DNA from: Pilaira anomala
Lineage: Eukaryota; Mucoromycota; Mucoromycetes; Mucorales; Mucoraceae
Assembly: GCA_025716855.1 (NCBI GenBank)
Contig: JAIXMQ010000021.1
Span: 1-64,000 of the forward strand
Direction of reading: 5' to 3'
DNA length: 64,000 bases
Made by a program: the position numbers and the translations under genes
Part shown: positions 24,005-36,087 of the stretch, one piece after another
Position numbering within the stretch: position 1 is the first letter of the stretch
Layout: every line of letters begins with the position of its first letter
Notes under the pieces: generated by a model
Seen by the model: the letters and a program-made list of their open reading frames with translations, nothing else
What the model was told of the DNA's origin: nothing
Database searches by the model: none

Positions 24005-25766
24005 ATGACTATGCTGTCACTCGTGTCAGCTCTTGTAGCTACTACTTACATATTTACTGTCACATTCTTTTGTTTCTTTACAGTATGTGCTTTTGACGGT
24101 CCCTTTGTCACCAACCAACTTATACCAAAGTTAAAAAAACACTGGCACTTAGTTGAGATCTTGTCTTCTGGCATCACCGAGAGTTCTATTCACCTCGTCG
24201 CTTTAAAACTCGTCTTTATTCAACTTGTAAAGCTTTTTGGTGGTTTCAGTAAATACTTTTAGATTTTTTTTTTTTTTTTTTATACAAACATCTTGACCCC
24301 TTTTTCTTTATGATAGATTATCGTCTTTCTTGTCTCTTTTATTACTTTGATATCATCAATATCTTGGCTCTTTTCTACTTATTTAATGAAATGTTGAATG
24401 AAAAAGCAATTACAGATGTTGCCCTTAAAAGTATTGATCCTAAATCTCAACCTATCAAAAGTATTCTTGGGTAATAATCATTATCAGTACTTATATATCA
24501 TAACATCTCATACTAAAAATGATTAAATGTTATAGAGCTGAAGGATTTAAAAAGTTATTACATCCTATTTGGAGACCAAAAGATATTAAAATTCATCCAA
24601 ACAGTAAAGTATTAAATTATATTCTGCTTAAAGAAAACAATTCACTCAGTTTTTTCTTTTTTCTATTAGTCACTTATGCAACAAATGAGGAAATCAGAGA
24701 CGCTCTTGAATCAACCAATAATGACTTTGATCAACCACGTAAATTAATGCTGGATGTAATTACTTCAGACCATATGCCTGATACTGGATTACAACCTGTC
24801 TTGGTAAGCTAATAGAAACAACAACAATAACAAAAAAAAAATACAAACTAGTACTTACCCGAATAAGGTTCATATTCATGGTGGTGCTTGGAGATTTGGT
24901 TCAAAAGATATCTTTTATCCACACGAAAAGTTATTAGTAGATGAAAATCACTGGGTAAAAAAAAAACTTTGATTACATTATCAGTTTAAACCCGTACTTA
25001 ATTTAATTATAGGTTATTGTCAATATTGGATATCGTCTTGCTCCCAAAAACCCTTACCCAACTCATTTAATTGATGTCAAACGTTCTCTCCGTTGGATAA
25101 AGGAAAACATTGCTTCTTTTGGCGGTGACCCTAACTTTATTGTATTATCAGGTAAAAGAAAACTTTATAAAAAATGTAATTACATGACTAAAATAGATTT
25201 ATTTTTTATAAAGGTGATTCTGCTGGTGCACATTTAGCTGCCATGACTTCTTTAACAACAAATGATCCTAAATATCAACCTGGATTTGAAGACATGGATA
25301 CTTCTGTTCGTGGTGTCATTAGTTTCAGTGGTGCTTTAGATATGGTCTGTTCTCCTTCTCATCCCGTTTACTTTTGTAAACAAGTTGCCAACTTGGATAA
25401 AGTAGATATGGAGTTCATGTATCAACATTCTCCTACCAGTTTAATTCCTAACGCAAAGGATAAATTAGTCCCCTTTTTGATTTTCTCGGGTGGAAGAGAT
25501 CGTTTAACTGAAAGTATCATGTCAACAAATTTTAAGGCTGCTTATGATTTAGCTATGGGTGATTCAACAACTTCATCTTGTGAACTTGTCATGTTACCTG
25601 TAAGTACATAATTACATATATTACATAAGAGAAGTTTATAGTTATTCACACATTTATATAATAGGGCGGACATCATGTTAGTTATATTGCTTGGTCTCCT
25701 CGTTCTTTATACACAGCTTACGTTATTCAAGCTTGGTGTACTCAATTATATCTTAAAAACAAATAA
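24005..25766 (+). CDS. Membrane-anchored alpha/beta-hydrolase (esterase/lipase, HSL-like)
   Basis: Eight exons (24005..24248, 24317..24470, 24536..24603, 24670..24803, 24868..24954, 25013..25151, 25214..25599, 25665..25766) give 437 aa. An N-terminal hydrophobic helix (LVSALVATTYIFTVTFFCFFTV) and a second hydrophobic stretch (YYFDIINILALFYLF) predict membrane attachment. The hydrolase domain has oxyanion-hole HIHGGAW, nucleophile GDSAG, acid in FSGGRDRL and His in LPGGHHVSYIAW. HGGAW plus GDSAG places it in the hormone-sensitive-lipase (block H/alpha-beta hydrolase 3) superfamily. It probably hydrolyses neutral acyl esters at the ER or lipid droplets. It diverges from DGAT2, which suggests coordinated lipid storage and mobilisation (inference). 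Confidence 0.9.
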
Positions 25767-25793
25767 AAAAAAAAAAAGTGATCATATAAAAAT

Positions 25794-26204
25794 TTATTTC
25801 TTTTTGGTTCTCAGTGTTTGACCAGATCCTACAAACGAATGATTTGCTTTCTTTTCATCTTTTTCGTCTGAACTTGGTGGTGGAATCACTGGGAATCCGA
25901 AATAAAGTTGTCCAAAAGGTAAATTTAATGGTCCATTATCTTCTCCTCCTTCCTCTGTATCCATCTTATTATTCTCTACCGCATTCATTTTTCTATATAT
26001 AGTGAAAATAAGATGAGTTTCCTACCCATATTTATTCCCTCTCTCTCTCTCTTTTTTTACCCTTTATTCTTTCCTCGAAGACTTTGTCCTCCACCTTGAA
26101 AAGCTGCAAATCCAGTATTTTCTACCTTGGGTGCATCAATCACCATATGACTCTTCTAAAGAAAAAAAAACCAGTCAATTTCCTTGACCCATCTATCCCC
26201 TTCC

Positions 26205-26235
<31 letters not shown>

Positions 26236-27239
26236 CTACTAGCAACTTACTACAACTGGCTTATGAGTAGTAGGTTCTACATATCCAACAGGTGGTGCAA
26301 AATCAACTTCCAAATCAGTTTCAGTAATTGATATGCCTGAATGCTCTGGATAATTTGGTTTCACTTCCAATACTTGAATTTCAAATATTTTATCATTATA
26401 ATTAATTTGAACCATATCTCCTACAGTTAATGTAGCAAAGTTACGTAATGCCTTTTCAAGACTATATATAGTGTTAGTCCTTTCCAAATCTTGTACAAAT
26501 ATACATTATATAAATATACTTTACACTGCTCGATGATCAGAAATATCTAAAAAGTCCGTGGATTGTGGTTGAATTTTGACAAAGGATCCTAATGGTAATG
26601 TCACATTTTTAACTTCGATGATACTACCAGGTTCTACACCTAATGTTTCCATCATCTATCAATTTTGGTTTTTAGCCATTACTTTATCTAATTCATATTA
26701 CTACATATTACATTCTTACCCATTGTGGCAAATAGACTCTGCCTTCTTCTGCGATAAATTCGAGAACACCTGCATGTGTATGTTTCTTTTCTGGCCCACT
26801 TACCAATTTGAATAACATGGGATATGAAATATTAAGTTGAGCTTATATATATATATATATATATCTAGTTAGAAAACAATTTCTTTTTTCCCTGTACGTA
26901 TATGTAACTTACAAAGTTTCTCTAAAGCTGATTGAGGTAAAATAACTATAACAAAAAATATAAGTATATTACATATATATATATATATATATAAACTTAC
27001 TTTTGCCACCATAGTTTACGTTTTCTCTTTCACTTCCATTTTGCATCATCGCAATAGGATAACAACGGTAAGATTCTGAGAACCCTCGGTTTGGGTTCAT
27101 AAAGCCTCCGAGATTAGGACGTAAACTTCCAAAGAACGCACTTGAATATTCGTCGTCGTCGTCAAAGTTATTAAACTAGAAAGAAATAAAAATGAGAAAG
27201 TTTATTTTATATAAACATATATTTATAATAGAATACCAT
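25794..27239 (-). CDS. UFD1: Ubiquitin fusion degradation protein 1 (Ufd1)
   Basis: Eight coding exons (27239..27237, 27175..27001, 26945..26913, 26841..26720, 26655..26525, 26461..26251, 26155..26061, 25992..25794) give 322 aa. Exon 1 codes only the start Met. The UT3 double-psi beta-barrel is clear: YRCYPIAMM, GGKIILPQSALEKL, ISYPMLFKL, HAGVLEFIAEEGRVYLPQWMM, FVKIQPQSTDFLDI, LEKALRNFATLTVGDMVQINYNDK and VDFAPPVGYVEP. The C-terminus has FAAFQGGGQSLRGK and FVGSGQTLRTKKK, the Cdc48/Npl4-binding repeats. Ufd1 with Npl4 delivers ubiquitinated substrates to Cdc48 in ER-associated and chromatin degradation. Ends 27 bp from the convergent esterase. Confidence 0.95.
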
Positions 27240-27767
27240 ATTATTTGTTATAATAAAGAAAAGTAAAAAGATAAAAAAAAAAAAGGATAATGTATACTAA
27301 TTACGGATTACGAACGCAAACACAGTGACTGTTTCAAATAGAAAATGGGATAGCGCACGCGTGAAATATCCATTATTTTCATGCAGGTCGTGATCACAAA
27401 ATAAAATTACAAGTTTTCTTGTTTATATGTCTTTAACACCATCATGCTTTTAAAGCATAAACTATATCAGAAAATAGACCGTATTCATGCAAAAAGGTTT
27501 CTTTCTTTTTGCTCATGGTAAAACATAAAAACTATCATTCATGCAAAACAAAGATCTTTATATAGACCTAACCAGTATCATCATCTTTAACAGAAAAGGC
27601 ATCTTTCATCACCTGTGACACAATGGAACCAAAATATATATTTGTTTACTTACAATATGTTTGGCCAAGTGTCAAACAACTGTCAAAAACAATTTTATCT
27701 CTCCGCCTTCTCTTGGGGACTTTTTTTTTTTTTAAAAAAAAAACTCTTTCTCTCTTCCTCTATAAAA
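27240..27767. promoter_or_regulatory. Divergent promoter of Ufd1 and HSPA12-like genes
   Basis: 528 bp. TTCATGCA occurs three times (27378, 27484, 27538), two of them within ATTCATGCAAAA. CTTTATATAGACC at 27555-27567 is a candidate TATA element for the + gene. A T13A10 tract sits at 27721-27743. I did not see a clear heat-shock element. Confidence 0.55.
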
Positions 27768-27842
27768 ATGGCAGTTTACTCTAGATTTAATATAAATGAT
27801 TATCCTGTAATTGTAGGCATTGATTTTGGTAACAAATAAAAC

Positions 27843-27874
<32 letters not shown>

Positions 27875-30245
27875 TTCTTATTTATACATCACATGGGACA
27901 GGTACAACATACTCTGGCTGTTGTTATGCATTTGCTCAAAACGAAGAAATTATTGATTTTGTGAAATGGTAAATTGAAACATAAATATTTTACAACGTAC
28001 TTAGAATTCTTCTTTTTATATATTAGGCCTAAACAGAATAACAATGTCTATCCCAAGGTATATATATATTTTTTTTAAAAAAAATAAGTCGATAATTAAA
28101 AAAAAACACAATAGACACCTACTCTATCCTTATACCGTAAAGGATCGACCAAGATTCTAGATTGGGGATACGGTGCAAGAAGAACTGCCATGAAACCCAA
28201 TAGTTCAGATCTACTACTTTTATCCAAATTCAAGCTCTACCTAGACGAACATCTAAAAAACGAAGTATTACCAAACGGATTAAATATCATTGATGTCATT
28301 GCTGATTATTTACGATTATTTCATGCTCATGTCTGTTCTGAGTTATTAAAAGGTTTTGCTGGAAATTATGATCAATCCAAGTTTCGTTATGTAAAAAAAA
28401 AAAAAAAAACGTTATATATATCTTTTATATCATGCTCATTTTTTTATTATTATTACATAGTGTTTAACTGTACCAGCTATGTGGACCGATCGAGCAAAAG
28501 CAGCTATGCGTGAAGCCGCCATTCGTGCAGGCCTTATCTCACGTACAGACCCTTCCGAAAGACTCACCCTCATTTCAGAACCAGAAGCCGCTGCTCTATA
28601 CTGCGAAAAAAAATCCGAACAATTCAATTTAGTCCACGGTCAAAGGTTCATGATTTGTGATGCCGGTGGAGGAACGGTTGATTTAATTGTATTTGAAATA
28701 GATCAAAAAGATCCATCCGACAAGTAAAAAAAAAACACAAAATCCCTAAATATAATATACAACATCTATATTACTTCATATATATACTTACCACCTCTTT
28801 TTTTTTTATCATCTTTCTTCTCTATGTAGACGTACCCTAAAAGAAGTAACGCATGGTCATGGTGCTACTTGCGGATCCGGTTTTCTAGACTCAAGAATGA
28901 GATCTTACATCACACGTAAATTCTCTCACTTAGGTTTAATCAACGAAACTTCCATGGAGCACATCATTGAAAACTTTATCAATATCATCAAACCCGAATT
29001 CGACGGCTCCGAAGACCACTATCTAGACTTACCCGCCTCTATGGGCCTAGGCGACCTAACCGATCCATCCATCGGTCTCATCAACGGCGAACTTTTACTA
29101 CCTGCCCAAGAGCTCTCTGCACAAGTATTTGAGCCCGTTGTATCTCAAATCCTTTCTTTAATCGAAGAACAACTCAGACAATCGCCTGTACTTGAAGCTA
29201 TCTTCTTAGTAGGTGGTTTTGGACAATCGAATTATTTATTTAGAAGAGTAGAGGATCTATTTGCTGATAGGGTAGGTATGGTAGGTGTACCTCCTCGAGG
29301 TGAACTTGCTGTCGTACGTGGTGCTGTCTATTTTGGTCTGAACCCACAGGCTGTCACTGAACGTGTATCCAGAAGAACCTATGGTGTAGAAACTAGAATG
29401 TTGTTTGATCCCGAGATAGATCCACCCGAATTTGCTGTCGTGGGTGTGGACGGAAATACTTATTGTAGACAAAGGTTTAGTGTCTATGTTCATAAAGGAC
29501 AAAGTATAAAAGTAGATGAATGTATCTCAAAGACATTTGTAGTGAGTTACCCAAATGATACAGATTCAGGTAACAACGTTTTTCATTGATTTTTTTTTTA
29601 TTTAATTCAACTAAACAAAAACAAAGAATAGATTTGTATGCATTTGATGGGGATGGTCCCGTACCACGTCTCACCACTGATCCATCTATTGAAAAAGTAG
29701 GCCATTTTCCTATCCACATGCCAACACTAGAAGGTGTAAACCCGGGTGATAAAGTCACTCTAACCATTCGAATGTACTTTGGCTTAACTGAAATTAAAAT
29801 TGAATCCGTCATTCAAGATAAAGTCTTTTCATTTACTTCCGCATTCGATGCTTCTGATTTAGTTGCAATAGGGCCTGTCAAAGATCCAAACATCTTGGGA
29901 ATTTTACCCGATAGTAGATTTGCTTCTCCTGTACCTTCTGTCGCTACCGAGTCTTACTATCCTTCAAATCTTTTACCACAACCGTTAGTATACAATAGCG
30001 GCGTCAATGGAAGTCCTGGGTTTGTTGCGCCTCTAAATGCTCGTCCTGAAAGCTTTTATACACCGCCTCTGAATAGACACACACCGCAACAACAACAACA
30101 TGCTGACGCTTTTTCGACACAACAGCCTCCTCATCATTTTCAGCCTTATACACCGTTACAACAGTATAGACCACCACAAGGATATGATGAGAACACAAGT
30201 TATCCTTCTACTTATTATACTGGCCATGATAACTATCGCAGTTAA
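27768..30245 (+). CDS. HSPA12-like Hsp70-family ATPase with Pro/Gln/Tyr-rich tail
   Basis: Seven exons (27768..27828, 27902..27968, 28027..28057, 28115..28390, 28461..28723, 28830..29569, 29632..30245) give 683 aa. Actin/Hsp70 ATPase motifs: VGIDFGTTYSG (phosphate 1), CLTVPAMW, ISEPEAAALY, MICDAGGGTVDLIVFE (phosphate 2) and IFLVGGFGQSNYL (adenosine). No DnaK-type substrate-binding beta domain or EEVD end is present. The tail (about 600-683) is disordered and rich in Pro, Gln, His and Tyr. This is the HSPA12 branch, often expanded in zygomycete fungi; its client and role are poorly known. Cytosolic location is inferred from the lack of a signal. An (AG)n tract lies inside intron 1 (27843-27871). 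Confidence 0.9.
27843..27871. repeat. (AG)n microsatellite in HSPA12-like intron 1
   Basis: AG dinucleotides with one AA interruption, filling over a third of the 73-bp intron. Confidence 0.85.
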
Positions 30246-32312
30246 TTTTTTTTTTTTTTTTTTTTTTTTTTTATATCTTCAATGTAAATATTTCATAAAA
30301 TGTGGCCCATTTCTATAAGTAGCTGTGTAGAGTCACCTTTAAATATATCTAACATAATGTTGCTTGAGAGTTTATCAATAAAGAAATCGAAAACAATGAA
30401 GGTTTATGTCAATGGATGTGTTTTATTAAAAAAAAAACTAATTAAAGTCGGGCAAATTGGTAGTATATCGTGATCATACTAGCTTGCACTCCGGGATTGA
30501 TCAGACCATTTCTTCGTCTTTCGGTAAAAGTATAATTTAGGGTTCCTCATTGTACTCTCGTACGATCTTTATGACACATATTTCGAAACTTTTTTGTACC
30601 ATACTTTGCTGATTTTATTCCCTATTTGTAAAGCATGGCATCTCACACCTGGAAAGCATGGCATAATTTAAAGTTAGATCATGCAAAACACACGCCACTT
30701 TTTTTTTTTTAAAAAAAAACAAAAAAAGTGGGGTTATTTCTCTCAATAGATAGCAGTGCGGTTTCCTTTTATATTTCATTACTTTTAACATAAATAAAAA
30801 ACACTCTTATTTTTAACTTTTTACAATAACATGACTTTAAACTTTTTTTAACTGTTACGCATTAACATATGTGGACCAGAAATAACAATTAAAAACGACC
30901 ATATACAAATAATAGACTATAGGTATATTTAAATGTCTTTAAAAAAAAGATAGTGGTACAGAATATCGTTTTAAGCAGTTTAGTATTGATTATGTTTAAG
31001 CACATATACTTTTAAAAAGTTCGGGAGCTGGGGGAGCTGGAGCATAACACTGTACCATGATGGTTTACCAAAACAAGAGATCTACTTTTTTTTTTTTTTT
31101 GACAACTTTCGTTATTCAATCACAGTCAGAATTCTAGGATACACAAAATTTAACTCTTGCGCGTGCTTTTTTTTCTCTCCGAATAATGTTCATTTTTGGA
31201 CAATTCAGAGTTTCGTTATTTGTTGAGTCGAATTTCACTCAATTATCAGTATTTTAAAGTTTTATTTATTACTTTATATTCTACTAATATCAAATAAACC
31301 AAGGACTTCTTGTTAAGAGAGATATACTATGCTCTTCCTAACCTTCAATTCAATCTCTTCGTGGCATATAGCCAACAGACCGTAAGGGAAGATGCCAGAG
31401 AGGTTCTGGGAGTCATTTGATTCCGTAAAGCCTTGATATCAAGTTCATCTTCAATCAAAGAAGACCCGCCATATCTTTAAGGACAAATAAAGTGTGCTAA
31501 TACGGCACACTTCATTTGATGACATACTATTCAATAGTCACCCGGCAGAGGTTCTTGTTTATTTACGCGTTATTAGGCATCCAATTAAATTTTTTTTTTA
31601 CAATACTTACGCTATACTCTCTTCCACTGGATTCGCAACCTCTGCTAAAAACTATACAGGAAGAAAAGGACATATATACGTACTTCTCGTCTAAAGTCAT
31701 CCCATCACATTCTAAACGCAACAAAGCAAAGGCTCCTATGTTCCTCTTTTTTTTTTTTACATGATAAAGTATTCCTTCCAGATGATAGAAGAAATTCTTT
31801 TATATAATGATGACGTCTTGACATCTTTCTTATCATTAAATGTTTTTTTTTTGGTACACCAGCAAGAAAAAGAATCGCGGTTGTTGATATGCAGTCAACC
31901 ATACTTTAGATAGAGCACTTGTTATTGAAACTATTTAAGTTAGATAGAAGAATATGAGCTGCTTGTTTGTAATAAGCGAATTGGAGCTCTATTATGCCTT
32001 ACCATTGACAACATATATTATACGTGTTATAAAACTATTACATCTTTCATCATGGTATATCATTAAATTATCTTGACAACGTTTGTAATGAAGAAAAAGA
32101 TGGTTATAATAGTAATAAGAAATATTCATGTAAAGAAAAGAAAAAAATATTGAAATGGAAGTGGTTAAATAAACTTATTTGCCACATTATATCATGTGTG
32201 ATTAAATAAATAACCTGTTTGATGAACAAACAAACATTGGGCGGAGACTAAACCGAATTTTATAAGTCTAGAGGAACATTGGGGGGTTATAGAGCAGTTT
32301 GTACCTTTTGTT
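30246..32312. other. 2-kb AT-rich spacer with possible decayed coding fragment
   Basis: Between two + genes. Contains a 30-T run just after the HSPA12 stop, a hairpin-like palindrome (30695-30732), and a more GC-balanced patch (31320-31490). That patch has a minus-strand open stretch of about 43 codons, roughly SSLIEDELDIKALRNQM then TSLASSLTVCWLYATK, closed by stops. It may be a transposon or gene relic but matches nothing I recognise. Confidence 0.4.
30695..30732. repeat. Palindromic CCAC-T12-A9-C-A7-GTGG hairpin
   Basis: CCAC followed by 12 Ts, then 9 As, C, 7 As and GTGG: the ends are exact inverted repeats and the T and A runs pair. It is a strong potential cruciform in a gene-free spacer. 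Confidence 0.7.
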
Positions 32313-34231
32313 ATGCTCAAAACAATCATAAAAATAACTAGTACTTTGCTCGCAATTTATGCGGTAAGATTATAGCAATAAATTTGAAAAAATAAACAAT
32401 TAAATTTATTACCCCTGATTCTAGGTTATCGTTATTGTCTTGAGTTTTGACACACCTCAAAGATGGTAAGCTCATAAGAAAAAAAAAAAAAGCGAGATTG
32501 AACTCAATGTCTAATGTAACATTACAGTGTCATGTTCTTACACTGGATCAAGTACCCGCTTTTTCCAAAATACGAAGCACTTGAAACTTTTGGCTTTGGA
32601 CGTAAAAGAATATATATATATAAGAAGAAGAAAAAAAAAGTCTTGCGAATATTGAATGAATTATTTACTTATTTAGATAATGCTGGTCGAAATATCAAAA
32701 TTCAAACTTCGGATAATATAACTCTTGGTAATATATTACAAAAATCTTAATATATACAAATACGTTCTAAATTACTTGATTTAGGTGCCTGGCATTTTTT
32801 ACCTACTGAATATTATGAAAATCTTCAATTACGTATGGAAACTCATGTATCTCAACAAATCTATGATGATGCATTTGAAGAATATGATACAATTGTTTAT
32901 TTCCATGGTAATGCACTTGATCGTGCTGCTCCTTGGAGAGTAGAGTTTTATAAAGTAAACTTTTTATTCAATGTTAAAAAATGAACCAACCTGAACCATT
33001 ATAATAATTTTGCTTCTTTTTTTTCTAGCAAATTTTAAACAGGTTTGGTAACGTCAATCTTGTTACAATTGATTATCGCGGTTTTGGTGACTCTGGTATA
33101 ATATATAAAAAAGATTGATCAGAATATGTGTATCCTATGCGTATTAAAATTAGAATTTATACATAGAATCTACTCCTTCTGAATTCGGGTTACGCTTAGA
33201 TGCTCAGGCAACCTTAAATTGGTTGAATGATAGAAATGGTAATGTATATACATTTTGATTTATAAAACTAATGATCTGACAACAAGATAAAAAAAAAAAT
33301 GACATATAATAGTTCCAAATAATCGTATTAGTCTTATTGGACATTCTCTCGGTATGGTATAATACACAAGATGTGACAATAAAATGTGATTCTAATATAT
33401 ATATATATTTATTTAATAATGAAAAAAGGTACTGGTGTAGCCACCACTTTGGCATATGAAATGGCATTATCTGGTAAAAACATAAAAATAAATCAAATTA
33501 AATATATATATAATTTCTAATCACAAAGCAAAAAAAAAAATAGATAATCCCGCTAAAAGTCTTATCTTAAAAGCAGGTTATAGTTCAATGACTACACTCA
33601 TGTTTGAGTACAATGTCATTCCATACTTTCCAATTTTGTCACCATTAAAACGTATCCCAGATTTAGAACGTAAGTTTTTATATTATGAAGGGAGTTTTGA
33701 TTCAAAAATTGACTGTTAAAAAAAAATATATATTTATAGAATGGCTATTATCCAAATTAAATCACAAATTCGATTCCTTGTCTAAAATTGAGGTAACCAT
33801 AATATAAAATAATATTAAAAAGAAACGCAGATTTAAAGAATTATGCCATGTGATTATTACTATTTAGTACGTAAGATGTCCTTTGTTAATTCTCTATGGC
33901 GCTACTGATCTAGAGATTCCGGTTCATAACTCGCATCGATTATTTCAAAGAGCTGTCTCGGGTACCAATGATTCGAGTCTAGATGCATTACAAACAAACA
34001 ATCAAATTACACGTACTTTGGTTCCCAAAGAAGCTATCGTCTATCGTTCTGTCAATTCAAACGTTACCATGACAGAACTTATTTATGCTCACCATAACAA
34101 CGGTAAGTTTTATTTTATTATATATAAAAATGCTTTTTTTTTAAGACTTATTCTAACTTTTTTATATATGAAAAAAAAAAGTACATTACTTTGATTTCAC
34201 TTACAAATCAATCAAAGATACGGTTGGGTAA
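32313..34231 (+). CDS. ABHD12-like serine hydrolase (lysophospholipase/monoacylglycerol lipase type)
   Basis: Thirteen exons (32313..32363, 32425..32465, 32528..32601, 32677..32727, 32785..32954, 33029..33095, 33167..33238, 33313..33351, 33429..33473, 33544..33669, 33740..33792, 33868..34102, 34182..34231) give 357 aa, all joins in frame. An N-terminal hydrophobic segment (STLLAIYAVIVIVLSF) suggests a membrane anchor. Motifs: TIDYRGFGDS, the nucleophile elbow ISLIGHSLGTGVATTLA, the acid in LILYGATDLEIP, and a late His in YAHHNNVHYF. GHSLGTGVA is diagnostic of ABHD12 and relatives, which hydrolyse monoacylglycerols or lysophosphatidylserine. Exons average about 83 nt, the densest intron pattern in the window. 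An ERAD-like or generic Bem46-family role is an alternative. Confidence 0.87.
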
Positions 34232-34424
34232 TACGGAGTGGTAAAAAAATTCTAGTTTGAATTACGTCCAATGAATCGCCTCACTTTTTCTTAAATGTTT
34301 ATATTGTATAAATAAACAAGATTTAATTCTCTCTTTCTTTTCTTTTCTCTTTTTTTTTTTTTTTTGTTTTTTTTAATTCTTTACTGCTTTAATTTTTTTT
34401 TTTTTTTTATCTAACAAAAAAAAA

Positions 34425-36087
34425 ATGGGAAATACAAATTCAAAAGGCAGCACAACAGGAGAAGGCTCAATGGACATCTTAGCCAGTCTATCACCTAAAA
34501 GTCGAAAAAAAGTACGCCAAATCGCACACTTGAATACAAAAAAATCGACAACACCAGATTTGAACATCCTAAAGAATAAAAAGAAGAATCATTCTGCCCA
34601 AAGTCTTTACAGTCAAAATAAAGAGGGTCTGAAACTTTCCTCTTCTACTTTATCTTTATTAGTAGATGATACTACTATCAGTCCGCCTTTAACTCCACTT
34701 GCCGAATCTGATCATGATAATGTAGTAGCATTACCTTTTTGTAATAGTAGAATCGATTTTGAAATCGTAAATGGAAGAAGATATCAAAGTTCGCCAGGAA
34801 CTCACTTTTATTTGCCTTGTGATGATGAAGAAGCTGATCGACTTGTCATTATGGTAAATAATAAATATGTTTTGATGTATTACAAAAAAAAATCTAATTT
34901 TCTTATCTATTAAAATAGCATTTTTTGATTAAATACGCATTCAATGGTAATGTCATTGCACCCGTCATTGAAAATTTACAAGTCAAATTAGAACAAGATC
35001 AATCATATCGACCCAAAGTACTTGATGTAGGCTGTGGTCCAGGTACTTGGTAATAAGTATTCAAAATATAAAATACTCCTCAATATATATTTAACTTACG
35101 AATGATTTATAAAATACAACAGGGTTCTTGAAATGGCAACTGAATTTCCTAATTCAGGTAAAATACACTCTCTCTGCATAATTTTTTTATTATATTAACT
35201 TTTTATATATATAGAATTCTTCGGGATAGATCTTCGTACCATGTTTCCTTCAATGATTAAACCAAAAAATACACATTTTCTTCAACACGATTTCTTTCAA
35301 GGTTTACCTTACCCAGATAATTCATTTGAATTTGTTCGCATGAGATCAATGCTTGCCTTTATCACTCAAGATCAACTCTTATTTTTATTATCTGAAATTC
35401 AACGCGTCTTAAAACCTTTAGGGTATATTGAGTTGTTAGATGTTGAATATCAAATTCATCGACCTGGCCCAATATGTGACAAAATTTTAAATCAACAACG
35501 TAAGTTTTTTTTTTATATATAATGTATAAATCTTTACGTTATAGACATACTAATAGACTTACTATATCATAGTACAAACAACTATGCACAATAAAGGGAT
35601 CGATTTTTTAGCAAGTCATCATCTTTCCACCCTATTAATGACACAACCTGCTGATGGTGGTTTTATTGATGTACATCAGCATCGTGTGACTATCCCTATT
35701 GGTTGGGGAGGTCAAATAGGTGAAGTCCATGCACAAAACCTCTGTAGCTTCTTACAATCTATACATCCCAACGTCAAAAACAGTATTGCTCTACCAGATC
35801 AACAAATACTGGATACAGATACTTTGATTGAAACAGCTGTAAAGGAATGTACAACTATGCAATCTCATATGAATTGGTTCGTATGTTATGGACAAAAGCC
35901 TGCTTCAACTCCATTTCATGTCACACCACCACCATCTGTCAAAAAAAATACCCTGAATAATACTTCTTCTATGATCACTCCATCTTCTTCTCCTAATGCT
36001 TCTTCTATTGATTTAAGACAATATCAACAAGATCATGAACATACTTGGGATTGTATTCATGATTTTGTTAATGGCTATACCGATTAA
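34425..36087 (+). CDS. SAM-dependent class I methyltransferase, putatively N-myristoylated
   Basis: Five exons (34425..34853, 34919..35049, 35123..35157, 35215..35499, 35573..36087) give 464 aa. The N-terminus MGNTNSKG fits an N-myristoylation signal (Gly2, small residue at 5-6, Lys at 7). A Ser/Lys-rich disordered region (to about 110) precedes FEIVNGRRYQ and the fold: motif I VLDVGCGPGTWVLEMA, FFGIDLRTMFP, HDFFQGLPYPDNSFEFVRMRSML, and the post-motif LLSEIQRVLKPLGYIELLDVEYQ. The C-terminal part has a Ser/Pro-rich insert. It belongs to the large fungal LaeA/UMTA-type methyltransferase group; many copies exist in zygomycetes and substrates are unknown. Membrane tethering is inferred, not shown. 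Confidence 0.85.

Noticed and set aside
30445..30510. tRNA-like stretch (GGTAGTATATCG then CCGGGATTGATC)
   Set aside because: Resembles A- and B-box fragments, but I could not pair an acceptor stem or a seven-base anticodon loop, and the B box lacks the GGTTCGA core.
31320..31500. Possible transposon-encoded fragment on the minus strand
   Set aside because: Open for only about 43 codons with no catalytic motif. Kept only as a note in the spacer entry.
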